NCBI RefSeq assembly: GCF_014192275.1
Contig: NZ_JACHXR010000007.1
Coordinates: 1 to 64,000, forward strand
DNA: 64,000 nt
Direction of reading: 5' to 3'
Source of the DNA: Halomonas stenophila
Lineage (GTDB): Bacteria; Pseudomonadota; Gammaproteobacteria; Pseudomonadales; Halomonadaceae
Below the pieces are notes generated by a model. That model was given only the letters and a program-made list of their open reading frames with translations. It was not told the DNA's origin and did no database searches. Numbering within the stretch: position 1 is the stretch's first letter; every line of letters begins with the position of its first letter. A program made the position numbers and the translations under genes. Below are positions 42,660 through 49,772 of the stretch, piece by piece.

Positions 42660-42922
42660 ATCACACCCCCACGCCATTTGGCTGGGGGGCGGCGCACAGC
42701 ATGTTGATAGGTGTATGGGGAAGCATGGTGCCCTCGCCTGATGAGGAAGGAGATGGCTCAACGGGTGTCGTGAGCCTTCAGGCTAGGGAGGATTCGGGAT
42801 GGCGCGGAATTCAGGCGCTTTATGCAAGAAGCACCGTAAGTATTAGAGCGTCTGGCGGCGAGGCTGCGGGGGCAATACCTGTTGAGCTAAGGTATGCCTA
42901 ACTTCAGGGTAAGGGCGCAGAC
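42660..42922. promoter_or_regulatory. probable late-promoter region with a dyad
   Basis: The gap separates the minus-strand lysis block (first gene begins at 42659) from a plus-strand gene at 42923. It holds a perfect dyad ATACCT-N9-AGGTAT (42875-42895). The Mor-type activator is encoded 0.6 kb away and binds dyads in Mu, so this may be its site. No consensus -10/-35 pair is convincing. Confidence 0.35.
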
Positions 42923-43192
42923 ATGGAAATTGTTTGGATCGTCGCAGATTTTTTTTCCGACTTGACGAATGCCGGGATGGTACTCGAGGCAATGGGGGTC
43001 GCCCTTGTAGCAGTATTTGGCATCCCTCGAAACAACGATGCAAGCACAGAAGATACTGTTGTAGTTAAAAAAACTGGTGACGCCCTCGAAAAAGCAAGGC
43101 AAATGCTGAGAGCCTACACCAGGCGTGAACGGCTAGGTTTTCTATCGATGGGAATTGGCATCATCTTGATGCTAATTGATCGGAACCTGTAG
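42923..43192 (+). CDS. plus-strand membrane moron, 89 aa
   Basis: The protein has 89 aa with two hydrophobic segments (about 18-35, MVLEAMGVALVAVFGI, and 70-86, LGFLSMGIGIILMLI) flanking a charged middle (KKTGDALEKARQMLRAYTRR). It is the only confident plus-strand gene of the prophage besides the repressor and is AT-richer than its neighbours. An AAGGG sequence precedes the ATG. These are signs of a lysogenic-conversion gene transcribed independently of the lytic programme. Function unknown. Confidence 0.65.
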   Translation: MEIVWIVADFFSDLTNAGMVLEAMGVALVAVFGIPRNNDASTEDTVVVKKTGDALEKARQMLRAYTRRERLGFLSMGIGIILMLIDRNL

Positions 43193-43199
43193 GTGACGT

Positions 43200-43412
43200 C
43201 TATTTTTTGAACCGGGCCACGATCACCAGGCAGCCCCCGATCACGGCGGGGAGCAGCGGCGCAAGCTCGCCAGGGCTATAGCCGCCCAGCACCGGATCCG
43301 ATTGTGGCTGGCCGAAGGCCAGCAGCAGCACCACGCTCAGCAGAATCAGCACGATGCCCATCACATCGAGCCCCTTGATACCGTGACGCCGCTCTCGCTC
43401 GCTGTGACTCAT
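43200..43412 (-). CDS. small membrane protein, 70 aa
   Basis: The protein has 70 aa with two membrane helices: VMGIVLILLSVVLLLAFG and LAPLLPAVIGGCLVIVA, connected by a short polar loop. The N-terminus is charged (SHSERERRHGIKG). It lies between the plus-strand gene at 42923 (convergent, 7 bp apart) and mor. Its role could be lysis- or immunity-related, but this cannot be decided. Confidence 0.65.
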   Translation of the reverse strand: MSHSERERRHGIKGLDVMGIVLILLSVVLLLAFGQPQSDPVLGGYSPGELAPLLPAVIGGCLVIVARFKK

Positions 43413-43463
43413 GGTGAAGCCCCCTGCCGAATTCTGTTTGTGATGCCTACCTAATTGAGCGTA

Positions 43464-43868
43464 TCAGAACAGCTCGGATTGCACCCGGGCCCGGGCCAGC
43501 TTTCGCTGCTCGGCCAGGATGGCGTAGATCTGCACTTCGGTGAGGTCGTGCTGGGCCGCCAGCGCCGTGATGTTGGTACCGTCGAAGTGCTCCCAGATGC
43601 CCCGGTCGCGCAGGGCGCGATCCAGCGCCTCGCCCTTGGGCACGTAGAGGCTGCGGCCGCCGGCATACTGGGCCAGCGCCCGCACCGCCCGAAAGGCGCG
43701 GGCCCGGGCGGTGGTCTCGTCGTCGCCGGCGCGGCGGTGGGCGGCGCTGATCACCGTCACCATGTCCGAGAGCCCCTGCGGCCACTTGCGCAGGATCTCG
43801 GGATCCTGGAGGCGCTCCAGGGCGTCCTCGGGGATCTCGAAACCCATGTCCAGGTTGTCGTCCGCCAT
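43464..43868 (-). CDS. mor: Mor transcription activator (middle operon regulator)
   Basis: The protein has 134 aa. It has the Mor/C family layout: N-terminal LERLQDPEILRKWPQGLSDM, a dimerisation part with GGRSLYVPKGEALDRALRDR and a C-terminal helix-turn-helix, NITALAAQHDLTEVQIYAIL. Mor activates middle and, in phages without a separate C, late transcription. It overlaps the GemA stop by one base. Confidence 0.9.
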   Translation of the reverse strand: MADDNLDMGFEIPEDALERLQDPEILRKWPQGLSDMVTVISAAHRRAGDDETTARARAFRAVRALAQYAGGRSLYVPKGEALDRALRDRGIWEHFDGTNITALAAQHDLTEVQIYAILAEQRKLARARVQSELF

Positions 43869-44278
43869 CAGCCTTCACCTCCATGCCGCTTGTTGTCGAT
43901 GATCAGCGCCTGCATCAGGCGCTGCAGCTGGTCGTCGTCGAGCCAATCGACCCGCTCGACCCGGAACATGTGCCGGGCCATGCCGTCGGCGTAGGCCCAG
44001 GGGCGCCCGGCATCGGCCAGCAGCGCCTCGATCTTGCCCATCACCACCCGGCGGGTGGCCGGCGGGCGCGGCGCCTTGCGGCCCGCCTTCTTTGCCGGCT
44101 TGGGCTGCCAGCCCAGGCGCCGGAACTCATGCAGCACCGCGCCCACGTTGCGATTGGTGAGCTGTTTGGCACTGCTCACCCCAGCGGTGCGCGCCAGGAT
44201 CGCCCGATACTCGTCGTCACTGAGGCCCAGCTGCGCCTTGGCGATATGGATCTGGGCCAGCTTGCCGCGGGAGATCAT
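43868..44278 (-). CDS. GemA-like protein, Mu gp16-like (DUF1018)
   Basis: The protein has 136 aa. It contains RGKLAQIHIAKAQLGLSDDE followed by YRAILARTAGVSSAKQLT, the DUF1018 signature, and a C-terminal HMFRVERVDWLDDDQLQRLM segment. GemA-like proteins are linked to host gyrase and replication gene regulation in Mu. It lies directly before mor, as in Mu-like phages. Confidence 0.9.
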   Translation of the reverse strand: MISRGKLAQIHIAKAQLGLSDDEYRAILARTAGVSSAKQLTNRNVGAVLHEFRRLGWQPKPAKKAGRKAPRPPATRRVVMGKIEALLADAGRPWAYADGMARHMFRVERVDWLDDDQLQRLMQALIIDNKRHGGEG

Positions 44279-44472
44279 GAGCGGACTCCTTGGGCCACCA
44301 TGCGGCGCTGTTTCTTGGCAATCACAGAGGGCAGTTGCTCATAGCAGGCCTTGCACGGTTGGCGACTCTTGCCGCGGCTCTGGTAGTAGAACTCGGCATC
44401 GTCCGGCCACCACTCGTCGCACTTGCTGCAGCAGCGCTCAGGTCCCAGCTCGGTGAATCGAACCCTGCTCAT
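44275..44472 (-). CDS. small zinc-ribbon protein, 65 aa
   Basis: The protein has 65 aa with two Cys pairs: CCSKCDEWWPDDAEFYYQSR and QPCKACYEQLP. It has four-base overlaps on both sides. The zinc-binding pattern (C-x2-C ... C-x2-C with aromatic spacer) is like restriction-associated or HNH-adjacent ribbons, but no nuclease residues are present. Function unknown. Confidence 0.75.
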   Translation of the reverse strand: MSRVRFTELGPERCCSKCDEWWPDDAEFYYQSRGKSRQPCKACYEQLPSVIAKKQRRMVAQGVRS

Positions 44473-44879
44473 GACGCCACCTCGTCGCGTGCCTTCAGCT
44501 CGAGATCGGGGAAGTGCTTGCGCAGGTGGCTGATCAGCGTCTTCGGGCTGTTCCAGTGAGGGGCGACAAGCACGGTACGCAGTGCCGTCATCTCGTCGGC
44601 CTTCTTCTTGCCGAACACCCGCTTGAGCTTCGCGTACTCCTTGAGCTTCCAGGCGCGACGGCGCATTGGGCAGTAGAAGCGCCCCTCGGGGTGCGTCGGG
44701 TTGCCCTGGTCGTCGACGTCCATCCACTTGCCCCTGATCCAGCCGTCCACACCGACCTGGATCACCAGCTTCTCGCCGTCGAGGCGCTTCTGCAGGGTCA
44801 CCTCGTGGCCATCGGCCAGGATCGTCGCGCCCCCGAATACGCCCTTGAGTTGCTCCTCGAGCTGCTGCCACTTGTTCAC
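44469..44879 (-). CDS. phage early-region protein, 136 aa
   Basis: The protein has 136 aa. It has a beta-rich N-terminal half (ATILADGHEVTLQKRLDGEK, GVDGWIRGKWMDVDDQGNP) and a basic helical C-terminal half (KLKEYAKLKRVFGKKKADEM). No known family recalled. Codons and composition match the phage early block and overlaps show it is a real gene. Possible nucleic-acid contact is suggested by the basic half only. Confidence 0.65.
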   Translation of the reverse strand: MNKWQQLEEQLKGVFGGATILADGHEVTLQKRLDGEKLVIQVGVDGWIRGKWMDVDDQGNPTHPEGRFYCPMRRRAWKLKEYAKLKRVFGKKKADEMTALRTVLVAPHWNSPKTLISHLRKHFPDLELKARDEVAS

Positions 44880-44952
44880 ACGTCACCTCTCTGGCTGCTC
44901 ATCAGGCCCAGCGCACCACCGCCGGACGACGCCCCGCGCGGGGGCGTTTCGC

Positions 44953-45255
44953 TCAGGAGTCCTGTCGCAGGTTGGCGCGGTATATGTTCAGCACGCCCTT
45001 CTCTGCATCACGCTCGGTGAGCTCTGCGGGGAACAGCTCGAAGCCGCCCTCGCCGTAGAGCTTGCCGGCGACCCGCTTGGCGGCCTCTTCCTGGCTCCAG
45101 GTGCAGGTGGCACGTTTCCCGCCGCCGCTGGCGGCGTAGCCATCGCCGCCGGCGCGGCGCACGCGGATGGTGATGGGCGTAGCCGCCTGGAAAGCCTGAG
45201 AGACCTCTTCGGGATCGGCCCGCATATCGAGTGGTGGTTGATCGATCGGATTCAT
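44953..45255 (-). CDS. phage early-region protein, 100 aa
   Basis: The protein has 100 aa. ITIRVRRAGGDGYAASGGGK and TCTWSQEEAAKRVAGKLYGE suggest a small alpha/beta protein. Its start overlaps the next gene's stop by four bases. A 73-bp gap follows at its end. No function assigned. Confidence 0.65.
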   Translation of the reverse strand: MNPIDQPPLDMRADPEEVSQAFQAATPITIRVRRAGGDGYAASGGGKRATCTWSQEEAAKRVAGKLYGEGGFELFPAELTERDAEKGVLNIYRANLRQDS

Positions 45256-45440
45256 GACGGCTGGTCCTCCATGGGGTGGATCGGGTGGCGCTGCAGCACC
45301 TGCTCGAGCAGGGCAACGGCGGTGGATCCGGCGGACGGCATCGGGGTGTCGCCGATCTTGTCGCGGGCGGCCTGCACATCGGCGCGCAGGCGCTGGTAGT
45401 TCGCCTTGAGGTCGGCGCCCTTGTGTTGCTCGCGTCCCAT
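45252..45440 (-). CDS. phage early-region protein, 62 aa
   Basis: The protein has 62 aa, start MGREQHKGADLKANYQRLRA at 45440. Mostly helical, charged. Short overlaps with its neighbours support it. No family recognised. Confidence 0.55.
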   Translation of the reverse strand: MGREQHKGADLKANYQRLRADVQAARDKIGDTPMPSAGSTAVALLEQVLQRHPIHPMEDQPS

Positions 45441-45441
45441 C

Positions 45442-46077
45442 TCACACCCCCGCAATATCAAGGCTGATCGGACGGTACTGGTCGCTGTCGCCGACCCGCT
45501 CGTAGATCCGCACGTAGCTCTTGGAGCCGGTCACCTGGACGGCATCGCTGATTGCGTCCATGGCGTTGAGCCAGCGCTTGTCCTGGATGTTTAGGCGGCG
45601 CAGGCCGAGCACCTGGCCGGTGCGGATGTTGCCGGCCGAGTCGACCCGGAAGGCGTCCTGGACGATGGTGGCCACCTCGGGCCGGGCATCGGCGGTCCAC
45701 TCGCGCAGGCACTCGTCGATCAGCCCCTTGGCGGCCTGGAGGCGCTCGTCGAAGGTGATGCTCTCCTGGATGGCGCGGACCACCTTGTAGCGGCCGTCGA
45801 AGCTGACCAGCTGGACGTTGCCCTTCTTGCCGCCGATCTGGACGTCGTACTCCTTGGCCGAGGTCTCCACGAAGGCCTCGATCTCGGTGAAGGTGTCGCC
45901 CTTGAAGTCGCGCAGCTGGTCGCGCAGCTCGGTGGCGCGACCGACGATGGCCAGCACCAGCTCGTCGCGGAGCTTGTCGACCGGCTTGATCTGGTCCTCG
46001 GGGATCAGGCGGCTCTTGGCATCCAGGCGATAGCCCTCGGGGATCTGTTGCTCTCGTTTAGGGTTCGGGGCGTTCAT
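45442..46077 (-). CDS. DUF3164 family phage protein
   Basis: The protein has 211 aa and matches DUF3164: KREQQIPEGYRLDAKSRLIP, FTEIEAFVETSAKEYDVQIG and RFDERL-like segments, with GLRRLNIQDKRWLNAMDAIS near the end. This family is found after the MuB region in many Mu-like phages and is thought to be an early protein of unknown role. Overlaps the upstream gene by four bases. Confidence 0.88.
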   Translation of the reverse strand: MNAPNPKREQQIPEGYRLDAKSRLIPEDQIKPVDKLRDELVLAIVGRATELRDQLRDFKGDTFTEIEAFVETSAKEYDVQIGGKKGNVQLVSFDGRYKVVRAIQESITFDERLQAAKGLIDECLREWTADARPEVATIVQDAFRVDSAGNIRTGQVLGLRRLNIQDKRWLNAMDAISDAVQVTGSKSYVRIYERVGDSDQYRPISLDIAGV

Positions 46078-46328
46078 TTGGCACCTCCATATCGCTGGTC
46101 GAGTTTGATGTCACGGCGTACCTGTTCGATGGCGTCCAGGTAGCGCTGGGTATGCGGCCCGTGCAGGCAGACGAAGGCGGCACGGGGCTGGAACTGGTGG
46201 CTGCTGACGATGGCCACGGCGATCTGTTCGCGCTGTTCGGCCCCCAGGTCGCGCAGCATCTGGCTGACGCTGGCCTCACCGATCTCGGTGGCCTCGATCA
46301 GGCGCAGGGCGGGATTGACGGATGTCAT
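46074..46328 (-). CDS. phage early-region protein, 84 aa
   Basis: The protein has 84 aa, start at 46328 (MTSVNPALRLIEATEIGEAS). A helical N-terminus leads to VAIVSSHQFQPRAAFVCLHG. It overlaps the DUF3164 gene by four bases and follows the next gene by one. No function known. Confidence 0.62.
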   Translation of the reverse strand: MTSVNPALRLIEATEIGEASVSQMLRDLGAEQREQIAVAIVSSHQFQPRAAFVCLHGPHTQRYLDAIEQVRRDIKLDQRYGGAK

Positions 46329-46329
46329 C

Positions 46330-46845
46330 TCAGGCACCTCGCTTGGCAAAGTTGGCCGCGGCGCTGCGGCAATGACGGTGGTGGTGAAGCGGCTCCACAT
46401 AGGCGCCGTTGCGCTGGGGCAGATGGGCCAGCGGCCGCTCGGCGTGCTCGGCCTCGGCACGCCACTGGGCGAGCAGCTCGCGCCAGTCCTGGTAGTCCTC
46501 GGGGTGCGGCGGGTAGCCGGCCGGCAGGGTGGCGGCGCCCTCTTCGTGGCCGCGCGGCGCCAAGCCGGTGTCCTGCCCGGCCCAGAGCCGCAGGATCGCG
46601 GCGTGCTGGGCTTGCAGCGGCGGCTCCGGCTCCAGGGCCCGCTCCTCACCGAGCTCGGGGTCGGCCAGGTACTGGTCAAAGCTGAAGCCGTGCCGCTCGA
46701 GGCGCAGCTGCTGGTAGCGCGCCCAGGCCTCGCAGCGCTTGGGATTGGCGAAGTACTGCAGCAGGTTGATGCCGGCCCGGGCCAAGCCGAGCAGCATGAA
46801 GCGGTCGGCGTAGTGCTCCACCGCGGGGTTGCTATAGATGCTCAT
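46330..46845 (-). CDS. phage early-region protein, 171 aa
   Basis: The protein has 171 aa. NPAVEHYADRFMLLGLARAG and KRCEAWARYQQLRLERHGFS open it, and it ends in a His-rich HHHRHCRSAAANF segment, possibly metal-binding. It overlaps the upstream gene by 14 bases. No family recognised. Confidence 0.62.
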   Translation of the reverse strand: MSIYSNPAVEHYADRFMLLGLARAGINLLQYFANPKRCEAWARYQQLRLERHGFSFDQYLADPELGEERALEPEPPLQAQHAAILRLWAGQDTGLAPRGHEEGAATLPAGYPPHPEDYQDWRELLAQWRAEAEHAERPLAHLPQRNGAYVEPLHHHRHCRSAAANFAKRGA

Positions 46846-47128
46846 CGTGGGCCTCCATCAGCTCGCGCAGGGCGTTGGCGGTGTGAGCGCAGCGGCACTC
46901 GTCGAGGATCCGCTCCAGGTCGTGGCGCGGCAGTGCCAGGCTGTCGTGGCGCTCGCGGAGCTTGCGGATGGCGAGGATCGGCCGACCGCAGTGCGTGCAG
47001 CGGTGGTCGAGGTCGTACTCGTTGCTGCCCAGCGGCCCATGCTCGGGGCAGGCGTAGCGGGGGCGGCGGGCGGCCGGCGCCAGTGGGTTGTACGGATTGC
47101 GGATGATCGGAACCGACTCGATGCTCAT
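46832..47128 (-). CDS. zinc-binding phage early protein, 98 aa
   Basis: The protein has 98 aa. A treble-clef-like pattern (YACPEHGPLGSNEYDLDHRC with THCGR) is followed by a helical part with DECRCAHTANALRELMEA. One of several small Cys-rich proteins of the early block. Overlaps its neighbours. Function unknown. Confidence 0.65.
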   Translation of the reverse strand: MSIESVPIIRNPYNPLAPAARRPRYACPEHGPLGSNEYDLDHRCTHCGRPILAIRKLRERHDSLALPRHDLERILDECRCAHTANALRELMEAHDEHL

Positions 47129-47745
47129 GACTCACGCTCCTCTTGTTGTTCTTCCTGACGCGGCGCGTCCTCCAGCAGCTGGCCAAGCCGTTTTGGGCCA
47201 CCCGGTTGCGGCTGGGGCTTGGCCTGCCCCTGGCCGGCGAGGCGGCGATGCTCGGCGAGCACGTCCTCGGTGGAACGCTCATGGCGGGTCACCGCGGGGG
47301 TGGCGTTCACGGTCTGTTTGGCACCGCCACGGGCCGCCTCCTCACGCTTGCGTTCGCGCTCGGCGTCGGCCTTGTCGGCCATCGTCATCACCACCTCGAA
47401 CAGGTAGCCGTGGCCATTCAGCGGCAGCTTGGTCGGCGGGCGCTCCAGGATCTGGTCCAGGGCGGCGGCCCACACCGGTACCGGCGCGGGGCGAGTGAGC
47501 CCCTTGCGCTCGATCTGGCCGCTGGCGATGGTGTCGCGCAGTTCGCTCAGCAGGCGCAGCGCCTTGGCGCCGGCCAGCGCCCGGCTCGGCGGCCGGAACA
47601 GGCCCAGGTAGCGGACGATGCGCGGGCCGAGCGGGGCGGGGATCTCCAGGGCCGCCGCCAGCGCCTGGTTGTGTTCGCCCTGGGCGACGAAGGCGGCCAT
47701 GTCGGCGCCGAAGCCGCACTCGGGGCAGATACCGCGGATGCTCAT
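47125..47745 (-). CDS. phage early-region protein with N-terminal zinc knuckle, 206 aa
   Basis: The protein has 206 aa. GICPECGFGADMAAFVAQGE at the start suggests a half-ribbon; LGPRIVRYLGLFRPPSRALA and LTRPAPVPVWAAALDQIL recur in proteins of B3-like phages at this place. The C-terminus is low-complexity Gln/Glu/Pro. Overlaps both neighbours by four bases. Role unknown, probably replication-linked. Confidence 0.7.
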   Translation of the reverse strand: MSIRGICPECGFGADMAAFVAQGEHNQALAAALEIPAPLGPRIVRYLGLFRPPSRALAGAKALRLLSELRDTIASGQIERKGLTRPAPVPVWAAALDQILERPPTKLPLNGHGYLFEVVMTMADKADAERERKREEAARGGAKQTVNATPAVTRHERSTEDVLAEHRRLAGQGQAKPQPQPGGPKRLGQLLEDAPRQEEQQEERES

Positions 47746-47978
47746 GAATCACCTCCCCGACGGCCTGCCATCTCCATCTCGGCAGTCCAGATGGTGTTCT
47801 GCAGCTCGGCGGCCAGGCGCTTGGCCTGCTCGAGGCTCAGGTCGTAGAGGGCGTGCTCCCTCTGGCCATCGCCGTCTCGTCCCATCAGCAGGCCGATCGG
47901 GGTGCCGTGGGTATTGCCGGGCTCGCCGATCACGGCGTAGCTGGTGCGGGGCTGAATCTGAGGCTGCACGGTGTTCAT
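47742..47978 (-). CDS. phage early-region protein, 78 aa
   Basis: The protein has 78 aa. It has a beta-strand start (TSYAVIGEPGNTHGTPIGLL) and a helix with LSLEQAKRLAAELQNTIW. Four-base overlaps with both neighbours. No family recognised. Confidence 0.6.
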   Translation of the reverse strand: MNTVQPQIQPRTSYAVIGEPGNTHGTPIGLLMGRDGDGQREHALYDLSLEQAKRLAAELQNTIWTAEMEMAGRRGGDS

Positions 47979-48364
47979 GACTCACCTCCCTGCTGGCAGT
48001 CGGGGTTGTGCGGGCAGCTCTGGCAGGTACGCCAGATGCGCATGGCCATGGGGTTGTGGGTGGGGGCCGGGCGATCGCGGTACTCCCGGCACTGCTGGGT
48101 GCTGATGGTCTCGCCCTGGGCGGGGCATTCGATGCCGTCCAGGGCCGCGAGCACGCGCCGCTCTACCCCGGCGGTGCTGGGGCTCGGGTAGCGGTTGGCC
48201 AGTGCCAAAGACACCGCGCTGCGCGACATGCCGATCCGCTGCCCGGCCAGGGTGCGGCTGGTGGCCTCCACCTCGGCGGCCAGCAGCTGGATCCAACGCG
48301 GGGGCTCGTCGCCCCAGGCGGAGGTGTCCACGGGACGCGTGCGATGCGATGCGGTTGCCGTCAT
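47975..48364 (-). CDS. HTH-containing phage early protein, 129 aa
   Basis: The protein has 129 aa. A predicted helix-turn-helix, GQRIGMSRSAVSLALANRYP, is followed by AGVERRVLAALDG; the C-terminus has a Cys cluster (CQSCPHNPDC). It may bind DNA or regulate early genes. Part of the overlapping early block behind MuB. Confidence 0.68.
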   Translation of the reverse strand: MTATASHRTRPVDTSAWGDEPPRWIQLLAAEVEATSRTLAGQRIGMSRSAVSLALANRYPSPSTAGVERRVLAALDGIECPAQGETISTQQCREYRDRPAPTHNPMAMRIWRTCQSCPHNPDCQQGGES

Positions 48365-49008
48365 GCGTCACCTCCGTCGCCGTTGTCGCCGTTCTCTCCC
48401 TGGAGGCCGCGGGTCACGACAACCTTGCCGGTGTTGGGGTCGTAGAGTTGCTTGACCCGCTGGATCATCGGCGCCCGGGGGCCGCTCCAGCGGCTGGCCA
48501 CCAGCCGGAAGCGTTCCGCCTGGCCGGGGGCCGACGAACGGGCGGTTTGCAGGTAGCCGCCGGCCTTGAGGTAGCGGCAGTACTCGCTGGCCGTGGCCTC
48601 GGCCACCGGTACCGCCGGGGTGCTGGCGGCGCTGGCCAGCTGGCGGGCGCTGAACTCGCCGAGGATGCGCAGGGTGCGCCACATCTGTTCCCGGCCGCGG
48701 CCCTGGGCGGGCTCGCTGCCGTCGCGGCGCACGCGGGGGGCCTCCACGCCCACGTCGCGCACCAGGGTGTATTGCACCGGCTGACCGCTCTTCCGGGGCT
48801 CGGCGATGCGGCCCAGGTAGCCGGCCTTCTCCAGGCCGGTCAGGTAGTCGCGAACGCGGCCGACCGGCACCACCTCCTGGAGGTGCCCCCGCACGTCGGG
48901 GGCGTTGATCGGCTCGCCGGCCAGGTGAAGGCGGCGGATTTCCTCCCACATCGCCTGGCGGCTGCCCTTGGGGCCTTGCGCTTCGAGATGCACGGGCTTG
49001 CGACTCAT
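48361..49008 (-). CDS. winged-helix phage early protein, 215 aa
   Basis: The protein has 215 aa; GAGGGGGTGAGC precedes the ATG at 49008. Two winged-helix-like units are visible: MWEEIRRLHLAGEPINAPDV with LTGLEKAGYLGRI, and MWRTLRILGEFSARQLASAA with CRYLKAGGYLQTA. Such double-HTH proteins stand directly after MuB in B3-like phages. Role likely regulatory. Confidence 0.75.
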   Translation of the reverse strand: MSRKPVHLEAQGPKGSRQAMWEEIRRLHLAGEPINAPDVRGHLQEVVPVGRVRDYLTGLEKAGYLGRIAEPRKSGQPVQYTLVRDVGVEAPRVRRDGSEPAQGRGREQMWRTLRILGEFSARQLASAASTPAVPVAEATASEYCRYLKAGGYLQTARSSAPGQAERFRLVASRWSGPRAPMIQRVKQLYDPNTGKVVVTRGLQGENGDNGDGGDA

Positions 49009-49010
49009 GC

Positions 49011-49730
49011 TCACCCCCTCCGCGCCGGCGGTTGGCCAGTGTGGATCTCGCGATCCCCCCAGGTGTCCAGGTCGACCCGGTTCCAGCCGTTGGCCAGGGC
49101 CTCGCTGTGGATCTGGTAGAGGTTGACCGCCACGCGGCGCAGGCAGCCGCGCACCCTCGCCACCACGGTGTCGAGCAGGTCGTCGTCGATCTCCAGGTCG
49201 GGGTAGCTGCTCTCGGCGAGCTGGCGAACGTCGTCGAGGTTGGCCGGCTGGGCGGGCACCCACTCCAGCACCCGGTTGTGCAGGCGTTCCAGGCGAGCCA
49301 TGGAGGCCGGCACGCGCTCCTCGCCGATCAGGATCAGCGTGCCCTGGCTGGCGTTGTAGATGTCGGTGAGGACGTTGGCGGCGGCCTTGTCGATCACGTA
49401 CTGGACGTCGTCGACGATCAGCGGCCGGCCGGAGCGGCTGAGCTGCTCGGCGACCTGGTCGACCATCTCGCTGAGCGTGCGCGTGGGGATGATCCCCATC
49501 TCGCGCAGGATCGCGGTCAGGAAGGCCTTCTTGGTCCAGCTCTCGCGGCACTCCACGTAGTAGGCGCGATGCAGGTTGGCGGAGCGGGCCGCGGCAAGGC
49601 TCTTGCCGTAGCCGCTGGGGCCGTACATCACCACCAGGCCCGGCAGTTCCGGCGGCCGGCTGGCGGCGCTCTCCACGGCTTGCGCCAGGAGGCCCACGTT
49701 GGTCAGTGGTACAATGGTATTGACGCTCAT
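49011..49730 (-). CDS. transposition ATPase, MuB-like
   Basis: The protein has 239 aa and is an AAA+ ATPase: Walker A GPSGYGKS (37-44), Walker B LIVDD (104-108), sensor-like LILIGEE and arginine-rich LERLHNRVLEW. It lacks the N-terminal HTH of Mu MuB, as in B3/D3112-type phages. It selects target DNA and activates the MuA-like transposase. Confidence 0.92.
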   Translation of the reverse strand: MSVNTIVPLTNVGLLAQAVESAASRPPELPGLVVMYGPSGYGKSLAAARSANLHRAYYVECRESWTKKAFLTAILREMGIIPTRTLSEMVDQVAEQLSRSGRPLIVDDVQYVIDKAAANVLTDIYNASQGTLILIGEERVPASMARLERLHNRVLEWVPAQPANLDDVRQLAESSYPDLEIDDDLLDTVVARVRGCLRRVAVNLYQIHSEALANGWNRVDLDTWGDREIHTGQPPARRG

Positions 49731-49772
49731 CTCATCATCCTTTTGAGGTCTTGGGTGTCATGGGCCATGCCC

